This document shows, in pieces, positions 18,027-28,276 of a stretch of DNA of 64,000 bases (position 1 is the first letter of the stretch; each line of letters starts with the position of its first letter). The DNA comes from JAGVSZ01 sp963747775 (GTDB lineage: Bacteria; Pseudomonadota; Gammaproteobacteria; Burkholderiales; SG8-39): the NCBI GenBank assembly GCA_963747775.1, contig CAVVGT010000009.1, positions 452,331 through 516,330 on the forward strand. Direction: 5' to 3'. The position numbers and the translations under genes are program-made. Under the pieces are notes generated by a model. That model was given only the letters and a program-made list of their open reading frames with translations. It ran no database searches and was not told where the DNA came from.

Positions 18027-18188
18027 TTACTTTTCTTTCTTCGGTTTTTCCTTCACCGGCTTCACCGATCCCGCTTTCGCATACGCCGGCGCAACGGCCA
18101 AGGTCAGAATCGCCGGCGCAACATACGCTGCTTTCTTGATGAAGTCCCGGCGACCGGCTTTGGCGCTTGATGTTCTTTCTTTATCCAT
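18027..18188 (-). CDS. 53-aa exported peptide with twin-arginine motif
   Basis: This short gene encodes a basic start, then GRRDFIKKAAYVAPAILTL (residues 12-30), APAYAKAGS and a lysine-rich tail ending KEKPKKEK. The RRDFIKK stretch followed by a hydrophobic segment and AxA resembles a Tat signal. However, almost nothing would remain after cleavage except a Lys/Pro-rich peptide. A GGAGGG box lies about nine bases before the ATG at 18188, and the stop is TAA. I know similar short RR-F-hydrophobic peptides from proteobacteria without an assigned function. It may be a signal, matrix or modified peptide. Confidence 0.65.
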   Translation of the reverse strand: MDKERTSSAKAGRRDFIKKAAYVAPAILTLAVAPAYAKAGSVKPVKEKPKKEK

Positions 18189-18379
18189 GGACGTCATCCC
18201 TCCGCGGATGCATTAATCTGACAAGCTGCTCCAAGGCCCATTGCGAGCTGGCCGAGCCGAGCATCTGACTATTTCAGCACATGGCGGTCGGATTGCAAAT
18301 ACGCCGGAAGGCCTAGAGGAGGAACGCGGCGAGCGCACAGGCTCGCGCAGCAAGCCACCGGGAGCCATAGCCTTGCGCC

Positions 18380-18712
18380 ATGGGCGAAGGCTACTTCCCT
18401 CCATGGCGCGACAACCTAGAGCGTGGGTGCCACACCTGCCGCTACTCGATCGGCACGCCGGACGGCTGGCACCTATGGTGCGAGCGTCACTGGCTTGTCG
18501 TCGTATTCGCGTGCGGGTGGTGGGAGCGGGCGGCGGGGCCGATGGTCGTGAGCCGGGTTCGCCGGTATCCTTGCCGCGCCGGAGGGGGACCGATCTTCCT
18601 CGGGGGGAGAGTGAGACATGCGGACTTTGCTGACTCTGATTTCACTGGCCGTGACTGGCTGCGCGGTAACGCCCACCGGCGTGCGCCAGAGCACGCAACC
18701 GTGGATGTATGA
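18380..18712 (+). CDS. Small zinc-ribbon-like protein with intact CGWWER module (copy 5)
   Basis: The 110-aa frame carries the best-preserved module: C-H-T-C at residues 17-20, then GTPDGWHLWCERH, LVVVFACGWWER. Two Cys pairs and His residues (C-x2-C, H-x-W-C-x2-H, C) look like a metal-binding knuckle. After the module the frame continues without recognisable sequence and overlaps the lipoprotein gene by 95 bases, so the true protein may have ended earlier. Function unknown. It is the reference copy for the eight related fragments in this window. Confidence 0.45.
   Translation: MGEGYFPPWRDNLERGCHTCRYSIGTPDGWHLWCERHWLVVVFACGWWERAAGPMVVSRVRRYPCRAGGGPIFLGGRVRHADFADSDFTGRDWLRGNAHRRAPEHATVDV
18427..18540 (+). 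repeat. CGWWER module, copy 5 (intact)
   Basis: Intact coding version of the dispersed module, inside the 110-aa frame at 18380-18712. Confidence 0.65.
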
Positions 18713-18980
18713 GCGGGCGGGGGGGCCTGTCGCGAATGTCGCGGACTGCTTCGGGATGGCACTTGAGCGGGATCTTGGATTGGAGACAGTCGTGCGACGG
18801 CCACGCCCAAGCAGCGCCGAGGTAAGCGCGAGGGGCGCATCGGGTTACCTTGTCGTGACGCTTGAGGACCGCCGTGCGGGCGGAATGCTGGTCGCGGTGT
18901 ACAGCAATCGCTTCGCGGATTTCTGCGCCCCCGCCGCACTGGTGATAGAGGAGGCCTTTGAGACCTGCACGCCGCGCTGA
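18618..18980 (+). CDS. Small outer-membrane lipoprotein, unknown function
   Basis: The 120-aa protein starts MRTLLTLISLAVTGCA, a lipoprotein signal with lipobox VTGC (Cys15). The mature part has three more Cys (DCFGMAL, FCAPAA, FETCTPR) and a beta-strand-like stretch SGYLVVTLEDRRAGGML. A GGGGGAGAG box precedes the ATG. I recognise no family. It stands alone between module copies 5 and 6. Confidence 0.6.
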   Translation: MRTLLTLISLAVTGCAVTPTGVRQSTQPWMYERAGGPVANVADCFGMALERDLGLETVVRRPRPSSAEVSARGASGYLVVTLEDRRAGGMLVAVYSNRFADFCAPAALVIEEAFETCTPR

Positions 18981-19039
18981 TAGGCGGACCAAGTAGCGAG
19001 CCTCATCCGGCGCGTTCCTGGCGCCACGCCACGTTCGTC

Positions 19040-19133
19040 GCGCGGACGGGTGGTCGCCCCTATGGTGCGAGCAGCCCGGCAGGTGGTTCGTGTTCCCCTG
19101 CGGGTGGTGGGAACGGGAGGCGGGGCCATTGTG
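19040..19133 (+). repeat. CGWWER module, copy 6
   Basis: Reads DGWSPLWCEQPGRWFVFPCG then WWEREAGPL and a TGA. The second half is intact, the first half is shortened and no start codon is in place. Confidence 0.6.
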
Positions 19134-19135
19134 AG

Positions 19136-19234
19136 GCGCTAGCCCGGCGCTAGCCCGAAGAAGGGGCGGTCGCTGCTAACCGTTAACCCTTTGAATTCTG
19201 GCGTGCCCGGCAGGATTTGAACCCACGACCCCCT
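19136..19234 (-). repeat. tRNA-Arg 3'-half scar with shared flank (att-like site C)
   Basis: Bases 19191-19234 are the T-arm and 3' acceptor of a tRNA-Arg, read on the minus strand, and match 55505-55548 and 62219-62262. Similarity stops before the anticodon loop. The upstream flank, two copies of GCTAGCCCGG at 19136-19157, is also shared with 62163-62185 beside the site at 62.2 kb. This points to recombination or integration at a common tRNA-Arg target. Confidence 0.65.
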
Positions 19235-19288
19235 CCCCAAAAAGTCCCCCAGTTGTGCAGCAGCGAACGTGACCTGACTCCGGATTGT

Positions 19289-19540
19289 CTAGACAATCAC
19301 GGGGTACTGAACGCCGTCCATCGTCACGGTAGTGCCAGATAAGCAGCTCGCCTTGTCAGATGCTCGGAACGCGAAAACATGAGCGATCTCGTAAAGCTCG
19401 GCCACGCGACCCACTCCGATGCGGTCCTGGATGCGGCGCAACGCCTCCTCTTGCGTGATGCCGAGCACGCGCGGCCGGGAGACACCCTGGACCAGCCGCT
19501 GCCACTTTCGTTCATTGCACGCACCCAGTGCGGCGAACCA
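19289..19540 (-). pseudogene. C-terminal remnant of a short-chain dehydrogenase
   Basis: The frame ending at the TAG at 19289-19291 reads RIGVGRVAELYEIAHVFAF, RASDKASCLSGTTVTMDG, VQYPVIV. It has the shape of an SDR C-terminus (VAELV..FLASD.AS..TGTT...DGG). The Rossmann fold and catalytic Tyr-x3-Lys are missing upstream, so only a fragment remains. It lies between the tRNA scar and the tail-like gene, as expected for debris at an integration hotspot. Confidence 0.6.
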
Positions 19541-19721
19541 CGTTGTTCTCCGCCGTGCCCCGCGCCGGCGAATCCATTCGTATATCCCCTTCCCGACCCG
19601 GTCATTCGGGTCGACAATCGGAAACGCGACGCCTCCTCGTGGTGTGTTCTTAAGTGGATAGCGTCATCACGCCCCGGCGTGCCCTGAGGAGGGATCTTCA
19701 CTCATTGTTTCGGAGGAATCG

Positions 19722-20540
19722 ATGCCGGAATATCTCCACCCGGGCGTGTACATCGAAGAGTACGACGGCCAACCGAAGGCCATCCCCGGCGTCGCGACGT
19801 CGACGGATGAATTCGTCGTGCGAACCCTCGCCAACGAGATTGCGCAGATCGTTCGCCGCGCGCATCCGGATTGGACGGACTTCAACGTTCGGGACCCCGG
19901 CGTGACGCTGCTGGACGTGTTGGCATTTCTCTCGGAGCTGGTCCTCTACCGGTCCGGCACCCTTTCGGAACAAGGTCGCCGGGCGGCGCTGCGGGCCGTC
20001 GGGTCGCTGTCGCGACTGACCGATCCGTGTGGGCGAGGCTGCGGGACGATCTCGCGCCCGCGGTTCTTCACCGGACAGCTTTTCGACGCGGCGTCGCTGC
20101 AGGCCGAGCAGGACTATCACCGCGAGAAGCGCCGACGCCACAATCGTGCGCTCCATGGCGTAGGCATCGTGGACGGCCTCGGTGTCGGCGTCGAACCGGG
20201 CGGCGGGGCCGAGCACGGCCGCATCCGGATCGAGCCCGGTTATACGATCGATCCGTGTGGCGACGAGATCGTTCTCGATCAGGGTGCGGTGCTCCCGCTG
20301 CCGCGAACGGGCGACCCGATTTGGGTCACGCTGCGCCATTGGGACCGGCCGTGTTCGCCCGTCCCTTCGGCGGCGCAGGCTGAGCCGATGCATTCGCGCA
20401 TCGAGGACGCCTGCATCGTGTCGCTGACAGGCGCCTTCGCCTCCCCGGCGATCGCGGTGGCACGATTGCACGCGTCGAGGAACGGGTGGGTCGTCGATGC
20501 GGCCTTCACTCCGCCACGTGTTTCGCGGATGGCGGGCTGA
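19722..20540 (+). CDS. Mosaic contractile-tail protein: sheath N-terminus, baseplate-J-like segment, FFTGQL domain
   Basis: The 272-aa protein joins three pieces in one clean frame. Residues 1-33 (EYLHPGVYIEEYDG, IPGVATSTDEF) match the N-terminus of contractile tail sheath proteins of phages and extracellular contractile injection systems. Residues about 48-85 (HPDWTDFNVRDPGVTLLDVL, AFLSELVLYR) match the start of putative baseplate assembly (gpJ-like) proteins. Residues about 112-272 (RPRFFTGQLFDAASLQAEQD, YHREKRRRHN, GVGIVDGL, IEPGYTIDPCGDEIVL) match a domain often seen in genes beside such clusters. A GGAGG box precedes the ATG. No complete sheath, tube, spike or ATPase is present, so this is either a deletion scar or an adaptor protein. 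Confidence 0.65.
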   Translation: MPEYLHPGVYIEEYDGQPKAIPGVATSTDEFVVRTLANEIAQIVRRAHPDWTDFNVRDPGVTLLDVLAFLSELVLYRSGTLSEQGRRAALRAVGSLSRLTDPCGRGCGTISRPRFFTGQLFDAASLQAEQDYHREKRRRHNRALHGVGIVDGLGVGVEPGGGAEHGRIRIEPGYTIDPCGDEIVLDQGAVLPLPRTGDPIWVTLRHWDRPCSPVPSAAQAEPMHSRIEDACIVSLTGAFASPAIAVARLHASRNGWVVDAAFTPPRVSRMAG

Positions 20541-20560
20541 AAGCGCCCGCCCCAACTGGC

Positions 20561-20797
20561 ATGAGGCGACGCTGGCACCTAAGCGACGCTCTGGCTCGCG
20601 TCTTCGCGGTCGCGCTCGGCCTCCTGATCCTCGCAATCACCCTGGCCTTCTCGCTCGCGATCCTCCTCGTGTTCCTGATGGTGGCGGCCCTCGTCGTGGG
20701 CTACGCGTGGTGGAAAGCCCGGTCCCTCCGCACCGGCAAGGGCCGCATCATCGAGGGGGATGCCGGGCGCGAGATTCGTCCGCGCGACCCGGGCTGA
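20561..20797 (+). CDS. Small membrane protein
   Basis: The 78-aa protein has two adjacent hydrophobic stretches (VFAVALGLLILAITLAFSLA and ILLVFLMVAALVVGYAWW) followed by a basic, then mixed-charge tail (RTGKGRIIEGDAGREIRPRD). The ATG at 20561 lies 20 bp after the mosaic tail gene, so the two may be co-transcribed. No family is recognised. Confidence 0.5.
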   Translation: MRRRWHLSDALARVFAVALGLLILAITLAFSLAILLVFLMVAALVVGYAWWKARSLRTGKGRIIEGDAGREIRPRDPG

Positions 20798-21200
20798 AGG
20801 TGCGACGCACAAGATCGCAGCGCGCATGCGCGCCCGGCGCATGGCGCGCGGGTCGGGATCCCGCTCAGTCGCGCTGACGGGCGCGCATGCGCCGGCTCGC
20901 CCACCTGCGCCGCTGTCAAACGGACGTTCCGTAGCCGGGGTGCGGTCGTTCCCTTGTAGCGCTAGGCCATTTGTCTAGTGTACGAAGCGCGTCCCGGAGC
21001 GTAAAAAGCCACTCGTCCCTTGTACGATCGCGTGACGCGCTCCCCGATTCGCGGCGGCGAGCGAGTCGCGAAGCGTCGCATCTCGCAGCAAAGGACGTCG
21101 TGACCCCATCAGACTCCGCTGCCGGCACCTTGAGCCGGCGCAACGAACTGCCCTGCGCGGCAGGCCACCTTTCCGCGCCGCCGTTGCGCTAGAGGCACGC
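20798..21200. other. Gap before the giant-gene cluster
   Basis: I see no gene in these 403 bases. The first part is rich in GCGCATGCGC-type alternating sequence. A promoter for the large downstream genes would be expected here, but I cannot point to it. AGAGG ahead of the GTG at 21201 may serve as a ribosome-binding site. Confidence 0.4.
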
Positions 21201-24200
21201 GTGGCGGGCACGTCCGACAAGGTTTTTCTGCGCGCCTTCAAGTGGTTCAAGGCGGCCGTCGACAAGCTGCAGTCCGAGATTCCCCGCAATGGCGGCCCCG
21301 CAAACCTCGCCGGTCCGCTGACCGACATCCTCCGCACGAAGCTCGGGCTGCAGCTCGACAAGACCGCAGCGACGATCGACCCGGGCGCCTTTGCGGCCAC
21401 CCGCGCCGAAGCGCAGTCGCTCGCGGTCGCGGCGATGGTCACCGGCGAGACGCTCGCGGCGCTGCGCACGCTCGGCGAGGTACTGGCCGACATCGATGCC
21501 GGCGCGATCGGGCTCGACGACCTGAGCAAGGTCATCCAGCAGATCGACCGCATTACGAGCGCCGATCCCGGACAAGCCGCCGAGCGCCTACTCGATCGCC
21601 AAGCTGCTGCTGATCCTGAGCGGCGACGCCGACGAGCCCGACAACAAACCGCCGGCACGCAAGCTGGTCCTGCTGCTCACGAACAACCCGGGGCTGAGCG
21701 ACGCGCAGGTCGCCGAGCCGCAGATGATCCTCGGCCTGGCGATCATCGCGGTCGGCACAATCCTCGACCGCTCGTTTGCCGGTGCCGGGGTGCCTGTGGC
21801 CGCGCCGCCGGTGGCGATCGCGCTGCCGCCAATCGACAAGCACAAAGCCTTCACGCTCGCGCGCAGCGACGACGCCTCGAGGAAGCTCGAACTGAAGCTC
21901 GGCCTGAACACGATCGCGGCGGAGACGAAGCTCTTCGCCGAGCTGTCGAGCACGCTGCGCACGCAAGCCGCGGTCGGCGACGCGTTCGAGCTGCAGTTTT
22001 CCTCGGGTGCGGGCTTTCGCGCGCAGTTCAGCGTGCCGCCGCTCGTGCCGCTGCCGGCGCAGATCCCGCGGCCCGACTTCAGCGGCAACATCGATATCGG
22101 CCTCGCATTCGCGCGCAAGAGCAGCGCGAACCCGATCGTGCTCGGGCCCCTGGACGGCACGCACTTCTCGATCGGCGAGCTATCCGGCGGCATCACGCTG
22201 AAAGGCAACGCGCCGCAGGTCGAGTTCGACCTGAAGGACAGCAAGCTGGTGCTGAGGATCGGCGACGACGCGCTGCTCGGCGCCGTGATCGGCGACGCGA
22301 TCGAGGTCGCGCTGACGTTCGGCCTGATCGCCGACGCCGCGGGCCTGCGGCTGAAGGACGGTACCGGCCTGAAGGCGACGATCCCGCTCGAGAAGATCCC
22401 GAACAGCCCGGTGCAGATCCCGTTCCTCTACTTCGATCTGATCAAGGGCGCCAACCTGAACCAGGTCGACATCGAGATCGCGGGGTCGTTCCAGGTCGCG
22501 ATCGGCCCGTTCGCCGGGTCGATCGATCGGCTCGGCACCAAGCTGAACCTCGGCAACATGCTCGGCGGCGGCCCGCCACCGCTCGCGGCGTGGGGCCTGA
22601 AGCCGCCGTCGGGCGCGGGCCTCGCGATCGACGCCGGCGTCGTCAAGGGCGGCGGCTTCCTGCTCTTCGACGAGCCGCGCGGCGAGTACGGCGGCATCCT
22701 CGACATCAAGCTGATGCAGATCGGCGTCAAGGCGATCGGCCTGCTGTCGACCAAGAACCCGCGGCGGCTGGTCGCTGCTGCTGATCATCACCGCGCAGCT
22801 GCCGCCGATCCAGCTCGGCTTCGGCTTCACGATGACCGGCATCGGCGGCCTGCTCGGCGTGCAGCACACGATCGACACGCAGGCGCTCAGCGCCGGGCTC
22901 TCGACCGGCTCGCTCGACAGCTTCCTGTTCCCGCAGAACCCGATCGCCAACGCGCCGCAGATCATCAACCAGCTGCGCACGATCTTCCCGTTCAAGCGCC
23001 GGCGGCTTCGTGATCGGGCCGATGCTCGAGCTCGGCTGGGGCACGCCGAGCCTGGTGATCGCGCGCATCGGCGTGCTGATCGAGCCGAGCCAGATCGTCG
23101 TCGTCGGCCAGGTGATCGTGCAGCTGCCGCCGCTGGTCGACAAGTCGCTCGCGCTGCTCTACCTGCAGATGGACATCGCCGGCGGCGTCGTGTTCGACCC
23201 GCTGAAGTTCTGGATCGACGGCGCTGCTGCGCGATTCGCGCGTGCTGTTCATCTCGCTGACCGGCCAGTTCGCGTTTCGCGCGCTGTTCGGCGACAAGCC
23301 GAGCTTCCTGATCAGCGCCGGCGGCTTCCATCCGCGCTTCACCGACATCCCGCCGGACATCCCGGCGCCGTTCCAGCGCGTCGGCGCCGAGTTCTCGATC
23401 GGCATCGTCGGCATGCAGCTTCGAGGGCTACTTCGCGGTCACGTCGGCCACCGTGCAGGGCGGCTCGTCGATGCGCGTGTGGGGCGACGTCGGCATCGCC
23501 GCGTTCGAGGGCGGCTTCGAGTTCAACGCGATCATCTACATCGTTCCGAAGTTCCGCTTCGAGGTCGACATCCACGTCTGGGCCGGCGTCGAGGTGTTCG
23601 ACATCGACTTCGCGAGCGTCGACATCTACGGCCTGCTCGCCGGCCCGGGGCGCTGGCACATCGTCGGCCGGCGACGATCCACACGCCGTGGCCGCTGCCC
23701 GACTTCAGCTTCCACGTCGACGAGACCTGGGGCGAAGACCGCGACACGCCGGTGCGCAAGCTCACGCTGGTCGACGAGCTGCAGAAGGAGCTCGAAGGCC
23801 CAGGACGACAAGGGCACGCCGGTCAACTGGTCGGCGGTGCTGCCGGTCGCCGACGACGGCTTCGTCACGTTGATCAAGCTGCCGCCGGCGCCGGGCCTGC
23901 TCGCGCATCCGAACGCGCTGCTGCAGTTCGTGCAGAAGCGCATGCCGCTTGCCAAGGCGCTCGACCAAGCTCGGCTCGGACGCGATCGAGGGCGAGAAGC
24001 AGATCGCGATCGCCACGATCTCGTTCGGCCCGATCGTCAAGAATCGCCGACCGCAGGCTCGACGACAACTTCCCGATCGCGCAGTTCGTCGAGATGAACG
24101 AGGACGACCTGCTCGGCAAGCCGTCGTTCGACCGCTTCGAGTCCGGCCTCGAGGTCGGCCAGCGCGACTATCTGTTCGGCGCGCCGGTCGCTGACAAGTT

Positions 24201-24534
24201 CGACTACGAGGAGGTCAACCTCTCGACGCCCGCGGAGCCGACGAGGCATCGTCGCCGCCGGGCTGTTCTCGGCGGCGCACCTGGCCTGGGCGCCCTGGAC
24301 ATGGGCGCGGCCGGCCGCTCCGTCCTGCGCGACAAGGCGCGGCGGCTGCCCGAGGACGCGGTAAAAATCAAGGTCAACCCGCCGCCGCTGCAGACGCTCG
24401 ACACCGGCGCCGGCGCGATGGCGGGCAGCACGCTCGGCGGCCGCGCCGCGCAGTCGTTCTGGCACGCGCAAGACGAGGCCGAGGTCGCGGGTCCCGGCGT
24501 CGCTGTGGTCGAAGCCTTCGAGATGGCGTTCTAG
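21201..24534 (+). CDS. DUF6603-like giant protein; frame broken
   Basis: With the frame restored this is about 1,100 aa. The first 200 residues are helical (KVFLRAFKWFKAAVDKLQSE). The rest is a long beta-rich repeat region with many amphipathic strands: GLAIDAGVVKGGGFLLFD, FGFTMTGIGGLLGVQ, then FLISAGGFHPRFTDIPPDIP and FEFNAIIYIVPKFRFEVD. The SAGGFHPRF signature resembles DUF6603 proteins as I remember them; a profile search would settle this. There is no signal peptide or obvious catalytic motif. Frame changes lie near 21579, 22768, 22999, 23224, 23420, 23668, 23805, 23970, 24042, 24244 and 24283, mostly +1. It heads a run of four giant genes 10-20 bp apart. Confidence 0.7.
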
Positions 24535-24554
24535 AGCCGCCCAGGGAGCGCGAG

Positions 24555-27500
24555 ATGGCCATTGCCTATCAGTTCCTGCCCTGGGTGCGGCGCGGCCTTG
24601 CCGTGGCGCTCGATACCGCGGACAACCTCGGCAACGGCGCTCCGCTCCCGGCCCGCGGCAGCGCGCAGGTCGGCGTCACGCCTCGCCGCCCCGCACGACG
24701 GCACGGCGATCGCGCCGCTGCCGATGCGCCTCCACGGTCCGGGCGATGTGATCGGCATCGACACGCGACTGGTCGTGCGCACCGATCCGAAGCCGAACGC
24801 GCGCAATTTCGAGCCGAACTATCTCGCGATCGTCGACTTCGACCCGCCCGACTTCCCGTGGATGCTGACGCCGGCCAAGGCGCAGGACGACCGGCGGCTG
24901 CGGCCCTGGCTGGTGCTGCTGGTGCTCGAGGTCGCGAAGACCGGGCTGCCGCGGATGGCGCAGGGCGCGCCGCTGCCGTCGATCCGCATCAAGGCGGCGG
25001 ATGTCGCGAGCGAGCTGCCCGACCTCGCCGACTCGTGGTCGTGGGCGCACTCGCAACTCGTCAACGAGGACGCAGCGCAGATCCAGACCGACCTGCAGAA
25101 CCAGCCGACCAGCAACATCTCGCGCCTCGTCTGCCCGCGGCGTCTCGCCGAGCGCACCGACTACGTGGCCTGCGTGGTGCCGGCGTTCGAGCCGGGGCGC
25201 CTGCGCGGGCTCGGGCCGGTCGCGGCGGAGGACGACCCGGCGATGACGACGCTCGCGCCCGCCTGGAACAAGGCGGTCGCGGCCGACGTGGTGCTGCCGG
25301 TGTATTACCACTGGGAGTTCTCGACCGGCCCGAAGGGCGACTTCGAATCGCTCGCGCGCCGCCTGCGCACGCCGGGCTCGTACAAGGGCACCCCGGTCGA
25401 GGCGCAGCTCGCCGCACGTCGGCACGATCCCGATGCAGGTCGACGATCTGCTCAACGGCGCGACACCCGGGCCTGCAGACGACGATGGAAGGCGCGCTCG
25501 TGCCGATCAGCTTCAAGCCCGGCGCGCTCGCCGCACGCCGACGCAGGCGGAGAGCCTGGAGATCATCGTCAACACGCCGCAGGACCAGGTCGTCAACCCG
25601 GTCGGCGACGGCGCGACCAACGCCGCACGGGCGACGCATCGAGGTCAAGCCGCCGATGGTCGGCGGCTGGCACGCAAAGAAACACCAGGTGTTTCGCGCG
25701 GGCGTCGGGCCGGCCGGCGCGCCAAGGCTCGGCAAGCACTGGCTGGCCGACCTGAACCTGAATCCGCGCTACCGCGGCGCGGCCGGGTACGGCGCGGAGG
25801 TGGTGCGCAAGAACCAGGAGGACTACGTCGACGCCTGCTGGGACCAGATCGGCGACATCCTGAGCGCGGAGATGAAGTTCAACCTCACGCGCCTTGCGAT
25901 CGAGGCGCTCGGCGCGCTCAAGCGCAAGCACTACGACGTGCTGCCGCCCGAGCGCGTGCTGCAGCTGTTCGGGCCCGCGCTGCCGCGCATCGAGGCGCTC
26001 GGGACGCCGGCGCAGACCTACCGCATCAACGGCAAGATCGCGTCGCTCGGCGGCCGGCTCGATCGCTCGAGCATGCCGCGCGGCCTGGTCGACGCGGCGA
26101 TGCGCCGCGTCGCGAGCCCGGCGCGACCGCTCGCTGCGCATGGCGGCGCGGCTGAACGGCGCGATTGACGCGCTGCCGTCGGCTGACGAGCAGCTATCGT
26201 CGCGACCATGGCGCAGGCGACGAGCAAGCCCGGCGGCGTTTTCGGTCAATGCGTTCACGCCCGACGGCATCGTCGGCACGACGCTGTTCGACGGCGTCGA
26301 CCTGGGCGGCGCCGCCGACGACGCGCCGATCGACCTGGCGCGCGGTCGGACTGCGGGCGCGGCACGTTCACCGTCGGCGAGGTGAAGCAGGCGCTCGCCG
26401 GCGCAAGCGCGGCGCAGAAGGCGCTCGCGACGAAGGGCGTGCCCGACCTGAAGATCCGCGCCGGTCAGCACCTCGGCGTGTTCACCGATCTGCACGTCGA
26501 ACGCTTCGGCATGCTCGCCGTCGCATTCGCCGACCGTCACGGTCGAGCGACTGGGGCATCGTCGCGTCGCAGATCGAATCGCTCGGCAAGCGCGGCGTCG
26601 AGGGCTTCCTGGTCGAATCGAGCACCAGCACGGCCCTGCTGCAGGTCAACTCGATGCGGCTCGACGCGCGCAGCGGCCAGTTGCACGGTCGACCGCGTGA
26701 CCGCGCAGTTCGACGCAGGGCGGCGCTCGCTGCCGCTGAAACTGGCGCGCCGCGCCGCGCGCACCGACGCGATCGCCGCGCTGGCGGGCACGAAGCTCGG
26801 CACGGTGAACATCGGCACGTGCGCGCGAGTTCAACGCCGAGAGGCCTGTTCGCGGCCCTGCCGCCGAACTCGCTGATGACGACTGCCGGCGGCGTCGGCC
26901 GGACGCTTCACGCTCAACGCGAGCTTCGAGTTCGAGGTCAAGCCGCCGACGGGCGGGCTCCCGCCGGTGGTCAGCATCACGCTGCCCCCGGCGATCCGCA
27001 ATCGCGAGGTACTGAACCGCTTCACCGTGGCGACGCGCGGTGTGCAGCAGACCTGGCGCGACGCCTTCGCCGGCAAGCGCGTCGCAGGTGCAGGTGGTCG
27101 ATTTCCCGCTCGCGCAGGCGGCAAGCGTCGTGCGCGCCCGCACCGACCCGGCGCTGACCTTGCCGCTGCGCCTCGCCGCCAGCGTGTCGATCGCACAGCA
27201 CGCGCTCGACAAGGCTGCCAGCCCCGCACGTCGCGCGCTTCCTCGGCAAGGGTCGCTTCGCCGACTACCGGTTCATGATCCCGGAGCTGTTCGACCGCGT
27301 GATGGCCTGGCCGCACCTGCGCAACGCGTTCTACCGCGACCTCGCCGACTACGACCGGAACGCGTTCATGCCCGGCGTCGACGACCTGCCGCAGGACCTG
27401 ATCATGCTGGTGCAGGTGAACCAGTTCTTCATCGACGCGGTGATGGCCGGCGCGAACTTCGAGATGAACCGCGAGCTGCTGTGGCGCGGCTTCCCGACCG

Positions 27501-28266
27501 ACCTGCGCGGCACGCCGTTCCAGCGCTTCTGGGGGCGCATCGGCTTCGACGCCGGAACGGCTCCTTCTGCTCGACGACATGGAGCCGATGCACCAGTGGC
27601 GTGCGCAGCCGCTCGGACTGCGCACCGACGAGAACATGACCGATCCGAACCGGATCGCGCTGCTGGTCCGCGGGCAGCTGCTGCGGCGCTACCCGAACAC
27701 TGCGGTCTACGCGTGGAAGAAGCGCACCACCCCGGCCAATCCCGATCCGGAGAGCCCCGACCATACGCAGCTCCTGAAGGACGCCATCGGCAACCCGCCG
27801 AACGCGGCCGCGATCCAGCAGCCGGTCTTCGCCGGCGTCATCCCGCCCGACATCACGTTCTTCGGGTTCGATATCGACAAGCAGGACGTCGCCAAGTGGT
27901 GCTTCGTGCTGGAGGAGCAGATGAGCGAGCCGCGCTTCGGCTTCGACGTGGACGTGCCCGCGCAGGGGCAGCCGGCCCCGGTGAAGCCGCAGCGGAGCGC
28001 GCTGCGGTCGGCGCTCGTGCAGATGGCGGTGCCCAACAACGCGCTGCTCGCCGGCGGCTACAACGCGTACAAGGCGCTGTCCTGGTCGCACGTCGGCGTC
28101 GTAGCCGGGCGCCTACGCGAGCCTGGAGAAGCTGATCAACGTCCCGAACAAGCCGTTCGCGTCCTTCCCGACGCTCGCGGCCGATGCGACCGCGGCCGAC
28201 ATCGCGAAGGCGCTCCTGCAACAGCCGTTCCGCGCCTACTACCTCGGCGCCGATCTCTCCACGTGA
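24555..28266 (+). CDS. Giant protein of unrecognised family (about 1,230 aa restored); frame broken
   Basis: It begins MAIAYQFLPWVRRGLAVALD behind a GGGAG box. The protein has no signal peptide or membrane segment. Notable stretches are LRPWLVLLVLEV, AYQ-like aromatic motifs, KHWLADLNLNPRYRGAAGYG, MIPELFDRVMAWPHLRNAFY and, near the end, WKKRTTPANPDPE and FFGFDIDKQDVAKWCFVLEE. I know of proteins with this opening beside the next two families in several bacterial genomes, but no function. About seventeen frame changes occur (for example near 24679, 25414, 25470, 25627, 26125, 26689, 26823, 26908, 27230, 27561 and 28105), again nearly all +1. The stop at 28264-28266 is ten bases before the next gene, so the four genes look like one operon. 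Confidence 0.6.
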
Positions 28267-28276
28267 CGGAGGCGAC

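Noticed and set aside
19324..19701. Other open frames over the dehydrogenase remnant on both strands
   Set aside because: They overlap the short-chain dehydrogenase C-terminus in other frames and have no recognisable motif or ribosome-binding site.
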